Shown: piece by piece, positions 12,301 to 24,500 of the stretch
How the letters are laid out: each line of letters begins with the position of its first letter
How positions within the stretch are numbered: position 1 is the stretch's first letter
From: Leuctra nigra
Taxonomy: Eukaryota; Arthropoda; Insecta; Plecoptera; Leuctridae
Assembly: GCA_934045905.1 (NCBI GenBank)
Contig: OW203768.1
Span: forward strand, 4,616,316-4,680,315
Length of the DNA stretch: 64,000 nucleotides
Direction of reading: 5' to 3'
Notes under the pieces: model-generated
Databases searched by the model: none
Seen by the model: only the letters and a program-made list of their open reading frames with translations
What the model was told of the DNA's origin: nothing
Position numbers and translations under genes: made by a program

Positions 12301-15300
12301 CATGGCAGGTACGTCGTACCCACACAGAAACAATGAGAGTTCTGCACCCAATATTTACATCAAACTGAAAGAATATTTCAAAAGTTTCGGTATAGAAACC
12401 ACTACGTTTAGCCTAAATCATAGTAATTTGTGAACGTACTAAAAATGAAAAAAAAACATTACCTTTGGTCCATTATAGACACAATTTTTAACACCAATAA
12501 TAGTATGGTTGGCGCCAGAAAATTAATAATATCCAGAAACTCAGTGGTATAGGGACATGCCATGGCAATGTCTATGTAGTTTTTTATTTTTTTTTGTTTT
12601 TAAATAAATATGACAAAAATTAAATCCTATTAATAAATTTTTTACATATAACATATTATTTAGGAACATTGAATTTTCATAATTTTGACAGGTGCCATTG
12701 ATATATTACAGGGACACGATATTGCACAATTCCGTAGAATGATCCTGATAACAATTTTATCACTTTTTTCCTCATAGTCACATTTTCTCATTCCACATAT
12801 TTTCTGGAAAATGCCTCCTGTAAGTGAAGAAAACGCAAAAATAAACATAGATTCAAACCATAATTTACAATTTTTCATAGCGTGCACGAACTTCTTTTGT
12901 TTTATATCAGCAATGCAAAACTATTGAATTTTCCACCTGAGGAAAATCATTTTGTTGGCACGTTGACGGGTCAATCGAGGTAAATCGATTTATTTTTGTA
13001 ATGTGTTGTAATGTGTGTTTTTGGAGCCTATACAATTTCCCAGGTACCCATTAACTATTAAATATCGTGAAAAAAGTAGAGAATCACAGCTATTCTGCGT
13101 GCCATCAAGACGGTGACAGTCAACAATGAGATGACATCACATGCAAGCTATGACTATCTTCCAGATCTCATTGCAACTGAGTGGCAGCCACTACTGCGGC
13201 GGCTCCATCATCAAGGCCACCTACATCCTGAACGCCGCTCACTGCGCGCAGCAGTCCACGGCCTCCTACACTGTCCGCGCCGGTACCGACCAGCGCGGCA
13301 GCGGCGGCATGGTCTTCACTGTGGCCCAGAGGATCGTCAACAGCCAGTACAATTCCGGAACATTCGACTACGATGTGTCCCTCTTCAGGGTAGGTCCAGT
13401 GACATACGAGGAAGTGCACATTGTGATGCTAAGATGATGACGAAATTAGATTTCAGAATTGTTACAGGATGTCAGGGGTCGTCAACCTTTTTTGGTGAAG
13501 GAGCCAATTTCCCGAAATGTAATAAATTAGATAATAACGGGAGCCGCAGTAGAGGCAATCCAATATAATACACCAAAATTGAATTACTAGTTTATTTTGA
13601 TATTTTGATGAAGCCCCCCAGGTGTTGCCCCGGGTTTTTTTTTAGAATGTCAACAATTAAAAAGTGATTCTGGGACTCTAAAATGAACAAATTGAATCAA
13701 ATAACATTCCAATTGTTGCCCCGCAGGGCGTTTTTTCGATACCAGGGGATTGATTCCTGTACGATTATTCACTCTCTTTTCGTAAATGTTTAAGTTATAA
13801 AGGGCCATTCACGCAGGTTACCGAACCCTGCACTATGGTACCTTAGATTCTGCATGAGCTCAGGTACTTATAATTAGTATATCTTTTTTTATCTTGTTTT
13901 GACCGAATTGATTTCGGCGCAATCTATCTTAATGATAGTAAGTATTGGGTCGAAACGAATCAACAAATGTACCAAGAGTCACAGATGTTATTGTTTTTGC
14001 TGAGTGATGAATGGTATTCAGGTCTTGATTTAGAACAAAGTCTGCAAAATGTGAACACATTGTTGGGGACTTTGAAATTATATCATAATCCTTGCCATGC
14101 GTCACACATTGTTTTTCCTATTAAAATGTCACAAGAAATTTAAATCAAACATTTTTTTTCGGGTGATTATTGTGTTTGCCATTAATATTTGTGTAGTACA
14201 AATTAAAATTAAACATTACGAGTAGATCTTCCGTATTGTCGACTTATGATTATGACATTGTTTCAGCTCGACACAGCTATCGAGTTCGGACCGACAATGA
14301 TGCCCGTCGGTTTGCCTCTGCAAGATCAGCCCACAGCTGCTGGACTCATCTCCTCCATCTCCGGCTGGGGAACTCTCTCGGTAGGACTTTCTTCTCTCTA
14401 TCAATCACTCGTTGGCATGTTCTGGACATGCTTGACATGCTGTGATATGCTGTGACATGCTGTGACATGCTGTGACATGCTGTGACATGCTGTTGACATG
14501 ACATGTTCTGGACATGCTTGACATGACATGCTGTGACATGCTGTGACATGCTGTTGACATGACATGCTCTGGACATGCTTGACATGACATGCTGTGACAT
14601 GCTGTGACATGCTGTTGACATGACATGCTCTGGACATGCTTGACATGACATGCTGTGACATGCTGTGACATGCTGTGACATGCTGTGACATGCTGTGACA
14701 TGCTGTTGACATGACATGCTCTGGACATGCTTGACATGACATGCTGTGACATGCTGTGACATGCTGTGACATGCTGTGACATGCTGTGACATGCTGTGAC
14801 ATGCTGTGACATGCTGTGACATGCTGTGACATGCTGTTGATATGACATGCTCTGGACATGCTTGACATGACATGCTGTGACATGCTGTTGACATGACATG
14901 CTCTGGACATGCTTGACATGACATGCTGTGACATGCTGTGACATGCTGTTGACATGACATGCTGTGACATGCTGTGACATGCTGTTGACATGACATGCTC
15001 TGGACATGCTTGACATGACATGCTGTGACATGCTGTGACATGCTGTTGACATGACATGCTCTGGACATGCTTGACATGACATGCTGTGACATGCTGTGAC
15101 ATGCTGTTGACATGACATGCTCTGGACATGCTTGACATGACATGCTGTGACATGCTGTGACATGCTGTTGACATGTCATGCTCTGGACATGCTTGACATG
15201 ACATGCTGTGACATGCTGTGACATGCTGTTGACATGACATGCTGTGACATGCTGTGACATGCTGTGACATGCTGTGACATGCTGTGACATGCTGTGACAT

Positions 15301-17825
15301 GCTGTGACATGCTGTGACATGCTGTGACATGCTGTTGACATGACATGCTCTGGACTCATCTCCTCCATCTCCGGCTGGGGAACTCTCTCGGTAGGACTTT
15401 CTCTTCTCTCTATCAGTCACTCGTGGACATGCTCTGGATGATTGGACAAGTTGACTCTGTGAGAGTAGAACGCGCAAACTTATAGACTCTTTCAATTGTT
15501 TTGGTATAATGTACTTATGTATGCAGACTTGGGTAAATTTCTTAAAAGTAATACAATTACGTTACAAATTACGTGGGTTAAAATGTAGTAAAATACCTTG
15601 ATCGTTACCGTCATTAAAAAGCACTGATATTACTTTACTTTTCATGAAAAAGAAACGAAATTACTTCGACGTTACAATGAAAGGTAAATTAATTTTTTAT
15701 CAAGCTTCCGCGTTTTCAAAACTATACATCCCAAAATAAAAAGGCGCCTTTTCTACAGCCAGCATGCAATGGGATTCTAATGCCATTTCGGTAAACATAT
15801 CAACTTTGATCCTATATACAATGTGATTCTAATTCAATAACGTCCAAAGGAAAGAAGGAAAATCAATTCAGGTTAAAATTCACCTTACTCATATTAAATT
15901 TAGTCCCAAAATTTATAAAAAGATGTACAAAACAACAGTGAGTCCGAGGCAATTTGTAACGCGTTACTTACCTCAAATTACCTTGTCAAAAGTAGTGAAA
16001 TAACTTGGACCATCAAAATTTTTGTAATACAATTACTGGCTCGTTAACCAAAAAAGTAATTTCTTTACATTAACACGTTACTTTCGTTACGTTACTATAC
16101 CCAAGTCTGTGTATATGGTAAACTGTATATCTTTATATGGATAAAGAAATGGAGAATTGAGCAGACAAATTTAGAGAATCGCTACATGGATTCATGAAAG
16201 TTTAATTGCCCTACAGTCCGGCGGCGCCTCGCCCATCCAGCTGCAAGTCGTCGACATCCCCGTCGTCTCCAACGCCGACTGCGACATCAGCTATGGAACC
16301 GGCTCCATCACCGACCGGATGATCTGCGCGGCGATTCCAGAGGGAGGCCTCGATTCCTGCCAGGTACATTCTCAACATTTCATAAGACACATTGAACAGT
16401 TTGGATAGTTTGGACCTCCGGCGGCCCCATGGTCGTCGACGGCGAGGTTGTCGGTATCGTGTCCTGGGGACGATGTTGTTTAATGTGACCTCCAGGGTGA
16501 CTCCGGCGGCCCCATGGTCGTCGACGGCGAGGTTGTCGGTGTCGTGTCCTGGGGACGATGTAACTCATGTTTGTTGTGACCTCCAGGGTGACTCCGGCGG
16601 CCCCATGGTCGTCAACGGCGAGGTTGTCGGTATCGTGTCTTGGGGACGATGTAACTCATGTTTGTTGTGACCTCCAGGGTGACTCCGGCGGCCCCATGGT
16701 CGTCAACGGCGAGGTTGTCGGCATCGTGTCTTGGGGACGATGTAACTCATGTTTGTTGTGACCTCCAGGGTGACTCCGGCGGCCCCATGGTCGTCGACGG
16801 CGAGGTTGTCGGTATCGTGTCCTGGGGACGATGTAACTCATGTTTGTTGTGACCTCCAGGGTGACTCCGGCGGCCCCATGGTCGTCAACGGCGAGGTTGT
16901 CGGTATCGTGTCCTGGGGACGATGTAACTCATGTTTGTTGTGACCTCCAGGGTGACTCCGGCGGCCCCATGGTCGTCAACGGCGAGGTTGTCGGTATCGT
17001 GTCCTAGGGACGATGTAACTCATGTTTGTTGTGACCTCCAGGGTGACTCCGGCGGCCCCATGGTCGTCAACGGCGAGGTTGTCGGTATCGTGTCTTGGGG
17101 ACGATGTAACTCATGTTTGTTGTGACCTCCAGGGTGACTCCGGCGGCCCCATGGTCGTCAACGGCGAGGTTGTCGGTATCGTGTCCTGGGGACGATGTAA
17201 CTCATGTTTGTTGTGACCTCCAGGGTGACTCCGGCGGCCCCATGGTCGTCAACGGCGAGGTTGTCGGTATCGTGTCCTAGGGACGATGTAACTCATGTTT
17301 GTTGTGACCTCCAGGGTGACTCCGGCGGCCCCATGGTCGTCAACGGCGAGGTTGTCGGTATCGTGTCCTGGGGACGATGTAACTCATGTTTGTTGTGACC
17401 TCCAGGGTGACTCCGGCGGCCCCATGGTCGTCAACGGCGAGGTTGTCGGTATCGTGTCCTAGGGACGATGTAACTCATGTTTGTTGTGACCTCCAGGGTG
17501 ACTCCGGCGGCCCCATGGTCGTCAACGGCGAGGTTGTCGGTATCGTGTCCTGGGGACGATGTAACTCATGTTTGTTGTGACCTCCAGGGTGACTCCGGCG
17601 GCCCCATGGTCGTCAACGGCGAGGTTGTCGGTATCGTGTCCTGGGGACGATGTAACTCATGTTTGTTGTGACCTCCAGGGTGACTCTGGCGGCCCCATGG
17701 TCGTCAACGGCGAGGTTGTCGGTATCGTGTCCTGGGGACGTGGCTGCGCTCTTCCCGGCTATCCCGGTGTTTACACCAGGGTTTCCGCTGTCCGAGCGTG
17801 GATCAACACCAACTCTCCGGAGTAA
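9377..17825 (+). CDS. Trypsin A, secreted digestive serine protease (six exons, 260 aa)
   Basis: Exons: 9377-9422, 12205-12308, 13165-13389, 14267-14380, 16217-16363, 17679-17825. They join in phase with GT/AG borders to 783 nt. Residues 1-16 ([16 protein letters not shown]) are a signal peptide and 17-35 an activation peptide ending in Arg. The mature enzyme starts IVGG at 36. The triad is His76 (NAAHC), Asp120 (DYDVSLF) and Ser215 (GDSGGP). Asp209 in LDSCQ is the S1-pocket aspartate that sets Lys/Arg specificity. It should cleave dietary protein after Lys/Arg in the gut lumen and be activated by trypsin cleavage after Arg35. Exons 2, 4 and 6 each abut duplicated copies of their own splice junction (12, 2 and 15 copies), so full-length mRNA needs the last acceptor at exons 2 and 6. 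The exon 4 donor used here is the first; the second lies at 15391. Confidence 0.88.
9611..10112. mobile_element. MITE-like element in intron 1 of trypsin A
   Basis: The terminal inverted repeats are gtgtgttcgtaaatccatc at 9611 and its complement gatggatttacgaacacac ending at 10112. Inner ggatgg/ccatcc repeats extend the match. About 500 bp with no coding content. I could not see a clear target-site duplication, so the superfamily is open. Confidence 0.55.
10316..10404. repeat. Hairpin built from two inverted copies of a recurrent 40-bp motif
   Basis: gctcgctcatcaacgcg.. is followed, after tttcctagttatttactaggaaaa, by cgctcagtgtaacgcgatgataagcgagc. This makes a long imperfect palindrome. Single or half copies of the same motif (gctcgct.atcaacgcgttacac.gagcgttttcctag) recur at about 10677-10720, 22010-22035, 34364-34390, 47970-48016, 48185-48215 (partial), 49044-49086 (reverse) and 50500-50535 (reverse, degraded). 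It behaves like the terminal repeat of a dispersed non-autonomous element. Confidence 0.65.
10769..10782. repeat. G14 homopolymer
   Basis: Run of 14 G in intron 1 of trypsin A. Other G/C homopolymers in the window are at 48780-48795 (C16), 52295-52315 (G21) and 56364-56395 (C with one T). They are unusual in such AT-rich DNA. Confidence 0.9.
11229..12204 (+). repeat. 12-copy array of exon 2 acceptor plus start of exon 2 (trypsin A)
   Basis: Units of 80-82 bp. Each holds caatcagtaagatgttctgtgtctcag followed by GCAACCCGATGCTGAAGGG and further exon sequence. First exon bases after each AG: 11310, 11391, 11472, 11554, 11635, 11715, 11795, 11877, 11959, 12041, 12123 and 12205. Only the last (12205) runs on into [11 protein letters not shown]. 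From the other acceptors the frame reads [12 protein letters not shown] and then stops, at once (ATT TGA type) or after TRMECFNQ (TAA type); the two units at 11635 and 11715 have lost ccg. Each unit has a good pyrimidine tract. The last three copies share a gtctatgtctc or aaggggcag variant, which suggests recent local spread. Confidence 0.95.
12905..13155. repeat. Dispersed repeat reaching the exon 3 acceptor of trypsin A
   Basis: From gcaatgcaaaactattgaattttcc to acatcacatgcaagctatgac this matches 50205-50490 in intron 3 of gene D. Landmarks in both copies: ccacctgagga, attttgttggca, gtaaatcgat, agagaatcacagctattctgcg and caacaatgagatgaca. In trypsin A the copy ends only about ten bases before the acceptor cttccag (13159-13164). 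Family unknown. The first part of the intron (12309-12900) shows nothing further. Confidence 0.6.
13390..14266. other. Intron 3 of trypsin A, nothing recognised
   Basis: AT-rich intron. The open frame of the exon runs on past the donor at 13390 for about 50 bp (to 13437), but this is intronic by comparison with B-D, where the exon is also exactly 225 nt. No repeat matched elsewhere in the window. Confidence 0.5.
14341..15405. repeat. Minisatellite between two copies of the exon 4 donor region
   Basis: The end of exon 4 with its donor (tggactcatctcctccatct to ctctcg/gtaggactttc) occurs at 14341-14395 and again at 15351-15405, 1010 bp apart. The gap holds about 950 bp of minisatellite. Its basic unit is tgtgacatgc (10 bp), interrupted by a longer motif tgttgacatgacatgctc, tggacatgcttgacatgaca. 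Together they make a higher-order period near 60-62 bp. The motif tctggacatgc also occurs in the sequence just after the second donor (about 15425), so the satellite probably grew from local intron sequence. Only the first donor copy is attached to the complete exon. Confidence 0.9.
15524..16109. mobile_element. hAT-like MITE in intron 4 of trypsin A
   Basis: The ends are CAGACTTGGGTA at 15524 and TACCCAAGTCTG ending at 16109, perfect 12-bp inverted repeats. Inside, taatac.attacgttac-type sequence is found at both ends in opposite sense. CAG...CTG ends suggest hAT. The 8-bp flanks tatgtatg and tgtatatg agree only partly as a target duplication. No transposase. Confidence 0.65.
16418..17678 (+). 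repeat. 15-copy array of catalytic-Ser exon fragment (trypsin A, exon 6)
   Basis: Same 91-bp unit as in Z, B and C. The first copy (16418) has lost 11 bp across the junction (gacctcc joined to ggcggcc), so it has neither acceptor AG nor GDS. Intact acceptors run from 16495 to 17678: 1183 bp, exactly 13 x 91, so 14 copies with an acceptor. The unit before the first intact one ends in the short form gatgttgtttaatgtgacc. Three copies (about 17006, 17279, 17461) read tcctaggga, turning the Trp codon of SWGR into TAG. Confidence 0.95.
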
Positions 17826-18344
17826 CTCAAGACATTTGTTGAAACATTTGTCAGAAATATAACTGAATCTTGAATATGAACAGATTTTGAGTTGCTTCTA
17901 TTTCCTTGTGTTCGTATTTCCCATATCTTTGCACTGCGACAAATGACCTGTTTTTCAATGCTCTGCCAAAATCAGTAGTTCAGTGATCATTCAAGGAATA
18001 TTATTGATTATTAACATGGCAATATTTTCCCAATTAACTGTTTTAAATCCAGCAGATCATTGATAAACTGAACTTAGTAGGCGATTAATGCAAAGCATGA
18101 AGATTATTTGATGATAGAAGGACCAAGACAAACACGATAATTAAGTTTCTATTGTGAACATACTTTGAACTTTTCAGAGTAAACATGACACAGGAAGGTT
18201 CACAAAGTAGCAGCGATTCGAGCGTTAACTTTCAAGTTAACAATTACACAAACAATTACATTTGTAAAAGATATTAATAAAGATCGGGTTAAAATCAATT
18301 GGAATAACGCATAACGTCAAACTCTACAAAATATTTCAGATACC
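17826..18344. other. Intergenic between trypsins A and B
   Basis: Contains the 3' UTR of A. No canonical AATAAA is seen; the best candidate is aatataac near 17857. The rest is AT-rich and nearly identical to 26506-27024 because of the tandem duplication. No gene. Confidence 0.55.
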
Positions 18345-18545
18345 ACACACTGATTTTGCCAAGAGCCGATTTCATTGGATTATCGGTGCATAGAACGATT
18401 CAGCAGTTTTTATCGTCTTTAAAACCTCGATCAATTATTATTTTTGAAGCATCTTGCATCACATATTATCAGATAACGAACTCAGCGTACGATGAATGTG
18501 AGTGTGTAAGACTATGTGACAGACAGAGAGGGCATTTGAGTCACC
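18345..18545 (+). promoter_or_regulatory. Promoter region of trypsin B
   Basis: Shares ordered blocks with the A promoter: tgattttgccaagag, attcagcagtttttatc, gaagcatcttgca, agataac, then gtaagactatgtgacag before the ATG. At the place of the TATA box in A the sequence is gtgtgtaag, so the TATA box is missing or very weak. The same holds for C (27025-27225). Confidence 0.55.
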
Positions 18546-21500
18546 ATGATGAGATTTGCACTACTCGCATGTCTCGTGGCTCTTGCCGTTGGTAAGTAGG
18601 AACTTCATTATATTTCTAAGTCAAGGTAATTACTTAATGCTACATACTAACTTTATAAGAACATAATATTTATTCTATAGTGAATCATTTTATACCTTGT
18701 CACGCATACAATTAATAATTTCAAGTTTAAGTATTCTTGAGTTTGCTTCACTTTTAAAAATTGTTGAGTTTGGTAAATAAATATCTTTGTGTCGATTTGA
18801 AGTAAAGAAGTAAATAACCTATGGTTTTAGTTGTGGCTTTATTTTAAAACTGTGATTCCAAGCCATCATTTGGTAGTTGGTACCCATAATTTTTTTGTTG
18901 TGTTTGTTTCAAAAAGTTAAAAATGTCAATAAGTACATACGTTTTCTACTGATTGGGCTGAAAAATTAAAAAGAAAAGAAAATGATAATTTAAATTTCTA
19001 TGCAACATTTTAACTTGATCTGATCATTTTAATTTTTCAACCAATCAAGAGATTTGTATTTTAAGGGTAGGTTAACCAATCAACGGATTTCAATTAAATG
19101 TATAAACCTCTACAACGACGACCTCCTCAACAACTGAAAAATTTTGATTTAATGTGTCAAGCAGTGTGAAGTCAATTTAATTTCTCAACCAATTAGAGGG
19201 CAGCGCTCAGAAACTATACATCATAAGTTAGATTATATTAGGGCCGGCATTATACTCTTAGTTTGAGCTACGGTTAGCTTAAGCTCCACTTCCGAAAACT
19301 TGGTTTATTATACCATTATATACTGCAATTTAATTCCGGAGTCTATTTCCTCAGTTTAAACTAACCTCAGGCTATATTGACTGGAGTTTTTTAAAGCTAT
19401 GCCGCAGTGTAATTGATACACCACATTTCCCGAAGTGGAGCTTAGCTAAACCGAAGATTAAACTAATGGCAATATGGCCCCTTAGTAAGCAAAATTTTAG
19501 CTAGATCGGAAAAAAACAAAGAGTCCAAAGTGTCAAATCGCTTAGCTCGATCAATAAAGATAAAATGTCAATACTATGGCCTAACAGTAAGTTGTAAGCA
19601 AGACATCTATTCTTCAGGCAACCCGCTGCTGACAGGGCAGAATGTGATGCCGAGGGTCCCACAGTTGGACGGCAGGATTGTTGGAGGTAGGAACGCCACA
19701 ATCGAGGAGATCCCATGGCAGGTAAGCACCTTACAGTATCAGTAGTCCGTCTGAATCGTTTGGCGCTGGTTTCGTTCCAATCAGTCTAGCCGTTTTAGAG
19801 ATATCACGGCACTTCCGGTTTCAAAATGGCGACTTCCTGCTGATTTTATGGCTAATCTACTGTGGCGCCATCTTCCAGGTTTCCCTGACACTGTTCAGCA
19901 TGCACTTCTGCGGCGGCTCCATCATCAAAGCCTCCTGGATCATGACTGCCGCACACTGCGCGCTGCAACAGTTCACCTCCTACACTGTCCGTGTCGGTAC
20001 AGACCAACACAACAGTGTCTCACGCACGGTGGCGCCATCTTCCAGGTTTCCCTGACACTGTTCAGCATGCACTTCTGCGGCGGCTCCATCATCAAAGCCT
20101 CCTGGATCATGACTGCCGCACACTGCGCGCTGCAACAGTTCACCTCCTACACTGTCCGTGTCGGTACAGACCAACACAACAATGCCTCACGCACGGTGGC
20201 GCCATCTTCCAGGTTTCCCTGACACTGTTCAGCATGCACTTCTGCGGCGGCTCCATCATCAAAGCCTCCTGGATCATGACTGCCGCACACTGCGCGCTGC
20301 AACAGTTCACCTCCTACACTGTCCGTGTCGGTACAGACCAACACAACAATGCCTCACGCACGGTGGCGCCATCTTCCAGGTTTCCCTGACACTGTTCAGC
20401 ATGCACTTCTGCGGCGGCTCCATCATCAAAGCCTCCTGGATCATGACTGCCGCACACTGCGCGCTGCAACAGTTCACCTCCTACACTGTCCGTGTCGGTA
20501 CAGACCAACACAACAGTGTCTCACGCACGGTGGCGCCATCTTCCAGGTTTCCCTGACACTGTTCAGCATGCACTTCTGCGGCGGCTCCATCATCAAAGCC
20601 TCCTGGATCATGACTGCCGCACACTGCGCGCTGCAACAGTTCACCTCCTACACTGTCCGTGTCGGTACAGACCAGCACAACAGTGTCTCACGCACGGTGG
20701 CGCCATCTTCCAGGTTTCCCTGACACTGTTCAGCATGCACTTCTGCGGCGGCTCCATCATCAAAGCCTCCTGGATCATGACTGCCGCACACTGCGCGCTG
20801 CAACAGTTCACCTCCTACACTGTCCGTGTCGGTACAGACCAACACAACAGTGTCTCACGCACGGTGGCGCCATCTTCCAGGTTTCCCTGACACTGTTCAG
20901 CATGCACTTCTGCGGCGGCTCCATCATCAAAGCCTCCTGGATCATGACTGCCGCACACTGCGCGCTGCAACAGTTCACCTCCTACACTGTCCGTGTCGGT
21001 ACAGACCAACACAACAGTGCCTCACGCACGGTGGCGCCATCTTCCAGGTTTCCCTGACACTGTTCAGCATGCACTTCTGCGGCGGCTCCATCATCAAAGC
21101 CTCCTGGATCATGACTGCCGCACACTGCGCGCTGCAACAGTTCACCTCCTACACTGTCCGTGTCGGTACAGACCAACACAACAATGGCGGCATCATATAC
21201 ACCATGGCGCAGAAGATCATGAACAGTCAGTACAACTCGGCCACGTCAGACTACGACATATGCCTCTTCAGGGTAGGTCCAGTTTATAAACATTGACAAT
21301 TTGCAAATGGGGATAGGAAAGTAAATATATTTTGTAATAACTTCATGAAAAAAACTACCCTTATATCGAAACAGTACACTGGTCAAGCTGTAAAAAATGT
21401 GAAAAAATGTGATTTGGCGAGCGGCTCATTCTGCACTTTTGAACACCTTCTCTGTTTTTTTTGTGTTTGGCCCGACGCCACAGGCCACAATTTTTTTCCG

Positions 21501-24500
21501 ATCGAGCTGAATTTTGCCAACATACTAATATCACTAATATCATTCTAAGCTAATCGTGTATAGTTTTTGAGAGCTACCCTTCAAAAACTTCAATATAAAT
21601 TACAGGTTGAAGTTGCAGAAAAACTTAAGTAAAATGATTGGTTCAAAAATAAAAATATCTCTTGATTGGTCGACAATCAAAATGTTCCGATTAGGTTCAC
21701 ATTTTGCAAGGACATTAAAACTAAGTACCATTTTCGATTTTTTACAAGTTTTCAGCCCAATCGGTAAAATAATACATACACTTATTGACATTTAAAAATA
21801 GAATGTCATAAGAGATTGTATCGACATTTAATTTCCAGATCAACTTTTTCTTAATGGGTCAGAGTATATTAATGGCTATTCTCAGCTTCAATGAAGATCG
21901 GTAATTTAATTTTGATCGAGTGGATCGTATTTCAATTCACTTTGAATGTATATTATGTTTTCTGTGCGTTACGATATTCCGGTTGGAGATGTTGTGCGTT
22001 TCGGTGCTCGCTCTTCAACGCGTTGCACAGAGCGTGGTCCCCTACATACGGGAATTTACACTCAATTTGAAGTATTTTGGTGGGCATTATGCAATCTACT
22101 CTGACGTCACACTTTACCAAAATCTAACTGGGGGGCAGATGCTTTCAGTAAATAAGTAAAAAGTTATTTAAAATGTTATTTAAAATAAGATTAAACTATT
22201 TAAATATAGTTTGTGCCCCAGCAAAATAAACCATAGCAACCTCATCATTGCTACCAACCTTATAACAATGTTCCATTGCAACATGGGGATGCAACTGCCA
22301 ACTACCCTATTCTACGCACCAAAAACTCTGTTGATATTTTCATACGATTTGAGTCATATTTTCATCCTTTTTAGAATAGGGAAGTATCGTGAAATTTTAT
22401 TCTGGTAAATATCTAATTATCGACACAAATAATAGTGACAAAAACACTTAATACCAGTGAAATCTATAACGTTTTCATTCATATTAATCAAATTCAAATA
22501 CCATAGATAATATTGGCGGGAAAAAACGGGTTTTAACAAGAATCAGAACTGTGATGTCAATTCCAAGTCTTCAACAAGTTGTTACTATGGTGATTCCTTT
22601 GTTGCCATGGAAATATAGCAAATTGAGATGTCATTGTCAATTTTCCTGTTTTTAAATTAGAAGAGATCTTTCAAACTTTGTAAATTCGTTCCTTGAAAAC
22701 AGTTCATCCCACAACAAAAATAATAACACATCTGTATTCAGCATCATCTCAACTTTCATAAAACAATATTATTCTGAAATCAATCTGCACGAGAGTTCCC
22801 TATTATGATGATAATATTGCACAGAATCCTTGGAAATGTTTGCAGCTGGACGACCCGATCGAGTTCGGAGCGACTGCGATGCCGATAGCTTTGCCTCTGC
22901 AAGACCAGCCCACAGCTGCCGGAGTCATCGCCTCCGTGTCGGGCTGGGGAGCTAACTCGGTAGGATTCTCCTCTCCTTTCAACTATCTCTAGAGTTACTC
23001 GTTGCATGCTCTGTATGAACTGTGAGAGTAGATACTCGGACACCCAACGAATCATGAAAGAGTATTTGCACGAAACGGATCAGCTGCTTGTCCGGTTCCA
23101 TGACAATCAATCATTGTTATTATCAATGAAATCAGAGCTCATCTACAAGAGTTTGATGACGAGTTAGCACAGACTTATAGGAAGATGCCATCAATTTTTT
23201 TTCAGACAATCCTTTTCTTTCACACACCTTTTTATGATTTGTCGGGTGTATTCAATGTTGTAGGTTACAATGTTTTACTTCTTGTTAGTTTATTAAATTT
23301 GTGTGTAATTGTTGATATTCATTTCATCTTAATTATTTCCAATTTATCATCTGTAGGTATATATTATGTGGCTTGCACTGAGATTTTGTTCAGTGCGAGA
23401 AACGTGCACTTAGGTCGTGCAACTTGGCCAGTGGAAAACACAAACACTGAGCGGTGAGACCGATTTAAACATTATCTGGGTGTATGATTTCTAACAATGT
23501 CCAGGTACCCAAGTATCTGTCCTATTTATTGTTGAAACAGGGACTAGGGTACCTAAATATCAAACTGTACTCGATAATTTATTAGAAAACAAAGCCACAT
23601 TAATAATTTTTAAATTGGTCTATTCTGAGTTTCTTCTGAAAGCCAAGCAAGGTCTATAGATGTGATCCTCACGGCCTACTTGTCGATCTGCATCTGTGAC
23701 TTGTACCGCAGACCGACGGCGCGTACCCCGTCCTGCTGCAAGTGGTCGACATCCCCGTCGTCTCCAACGCAGAGTGTGACGTCATATACGGCGAGGGCTC
23801 CGTCACACCCCGCATGATATGCGCAGGCGTCCCAGAGGGTGGCCTCGACTTCTGTCAGGTAACACCAAACCTCTTTTACGGCACTGGAATTGTGTTGCAA
23901 CCTCCAGGGTGACTCCGGCGGCCCCATGGTCGTCAACGGCGAGGTTGTCGGTGTCGTGTCCTGGGGACGATGTTGTTTAATGTGACCTCCAGGGTGACTC
24001 CGGCGGCCCCATGGTCGTCGACGGCGAGGTTGTCGGTATCGTGTCCTGGGGACGATGTAACTCATGTTTGTTGTGACCTCCAGGGTGACTCCGGCGGCCC
24101 CATGGTCGTCGACGGCGAGGTTGTCGGTATCGTGTCCTGGGGACGATGTAACTCATGTTTGTTGCAACCTCCAGGGTGACTCCGGCGGCCCCATGGTCGT
24201 CGACGGCGAGGTTGTCGGTATCGTGTCCTGGGGACGTTGTAACTCATGTTTGTTGTGACCTCCAGGGTGACTCCGGCGGCCCCATGGTCGTCGACGGCGA
24301 GGTTGTCGGTATCGTGTCCTGGGGACGATGTAACTCATGTTTGTTGTGACCTCCAGGGTGACTCCGGCGGCCCCATGGTCGTCGACGGCGAGGTTGTCGG
24401 TATCGTGTCCTGGGGACGATGTAACTCATGTTTGTTGTGACCTCCAGGGTGACTCCGACGGCCCCATGGTCGTCAACGGCGAGGTCGTCGGTATCGTGTC

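Noticed and set aside
14346..15495. Open frames of 250-364 codons on the minus strand in all three frames ([10 protein letters not shown] repeats)
   Set aside because: They are a by-product of a 10-bp satellite unit that has no stop codon in that sense. All three frames are open for the same reason, which is not a sign of a gene.
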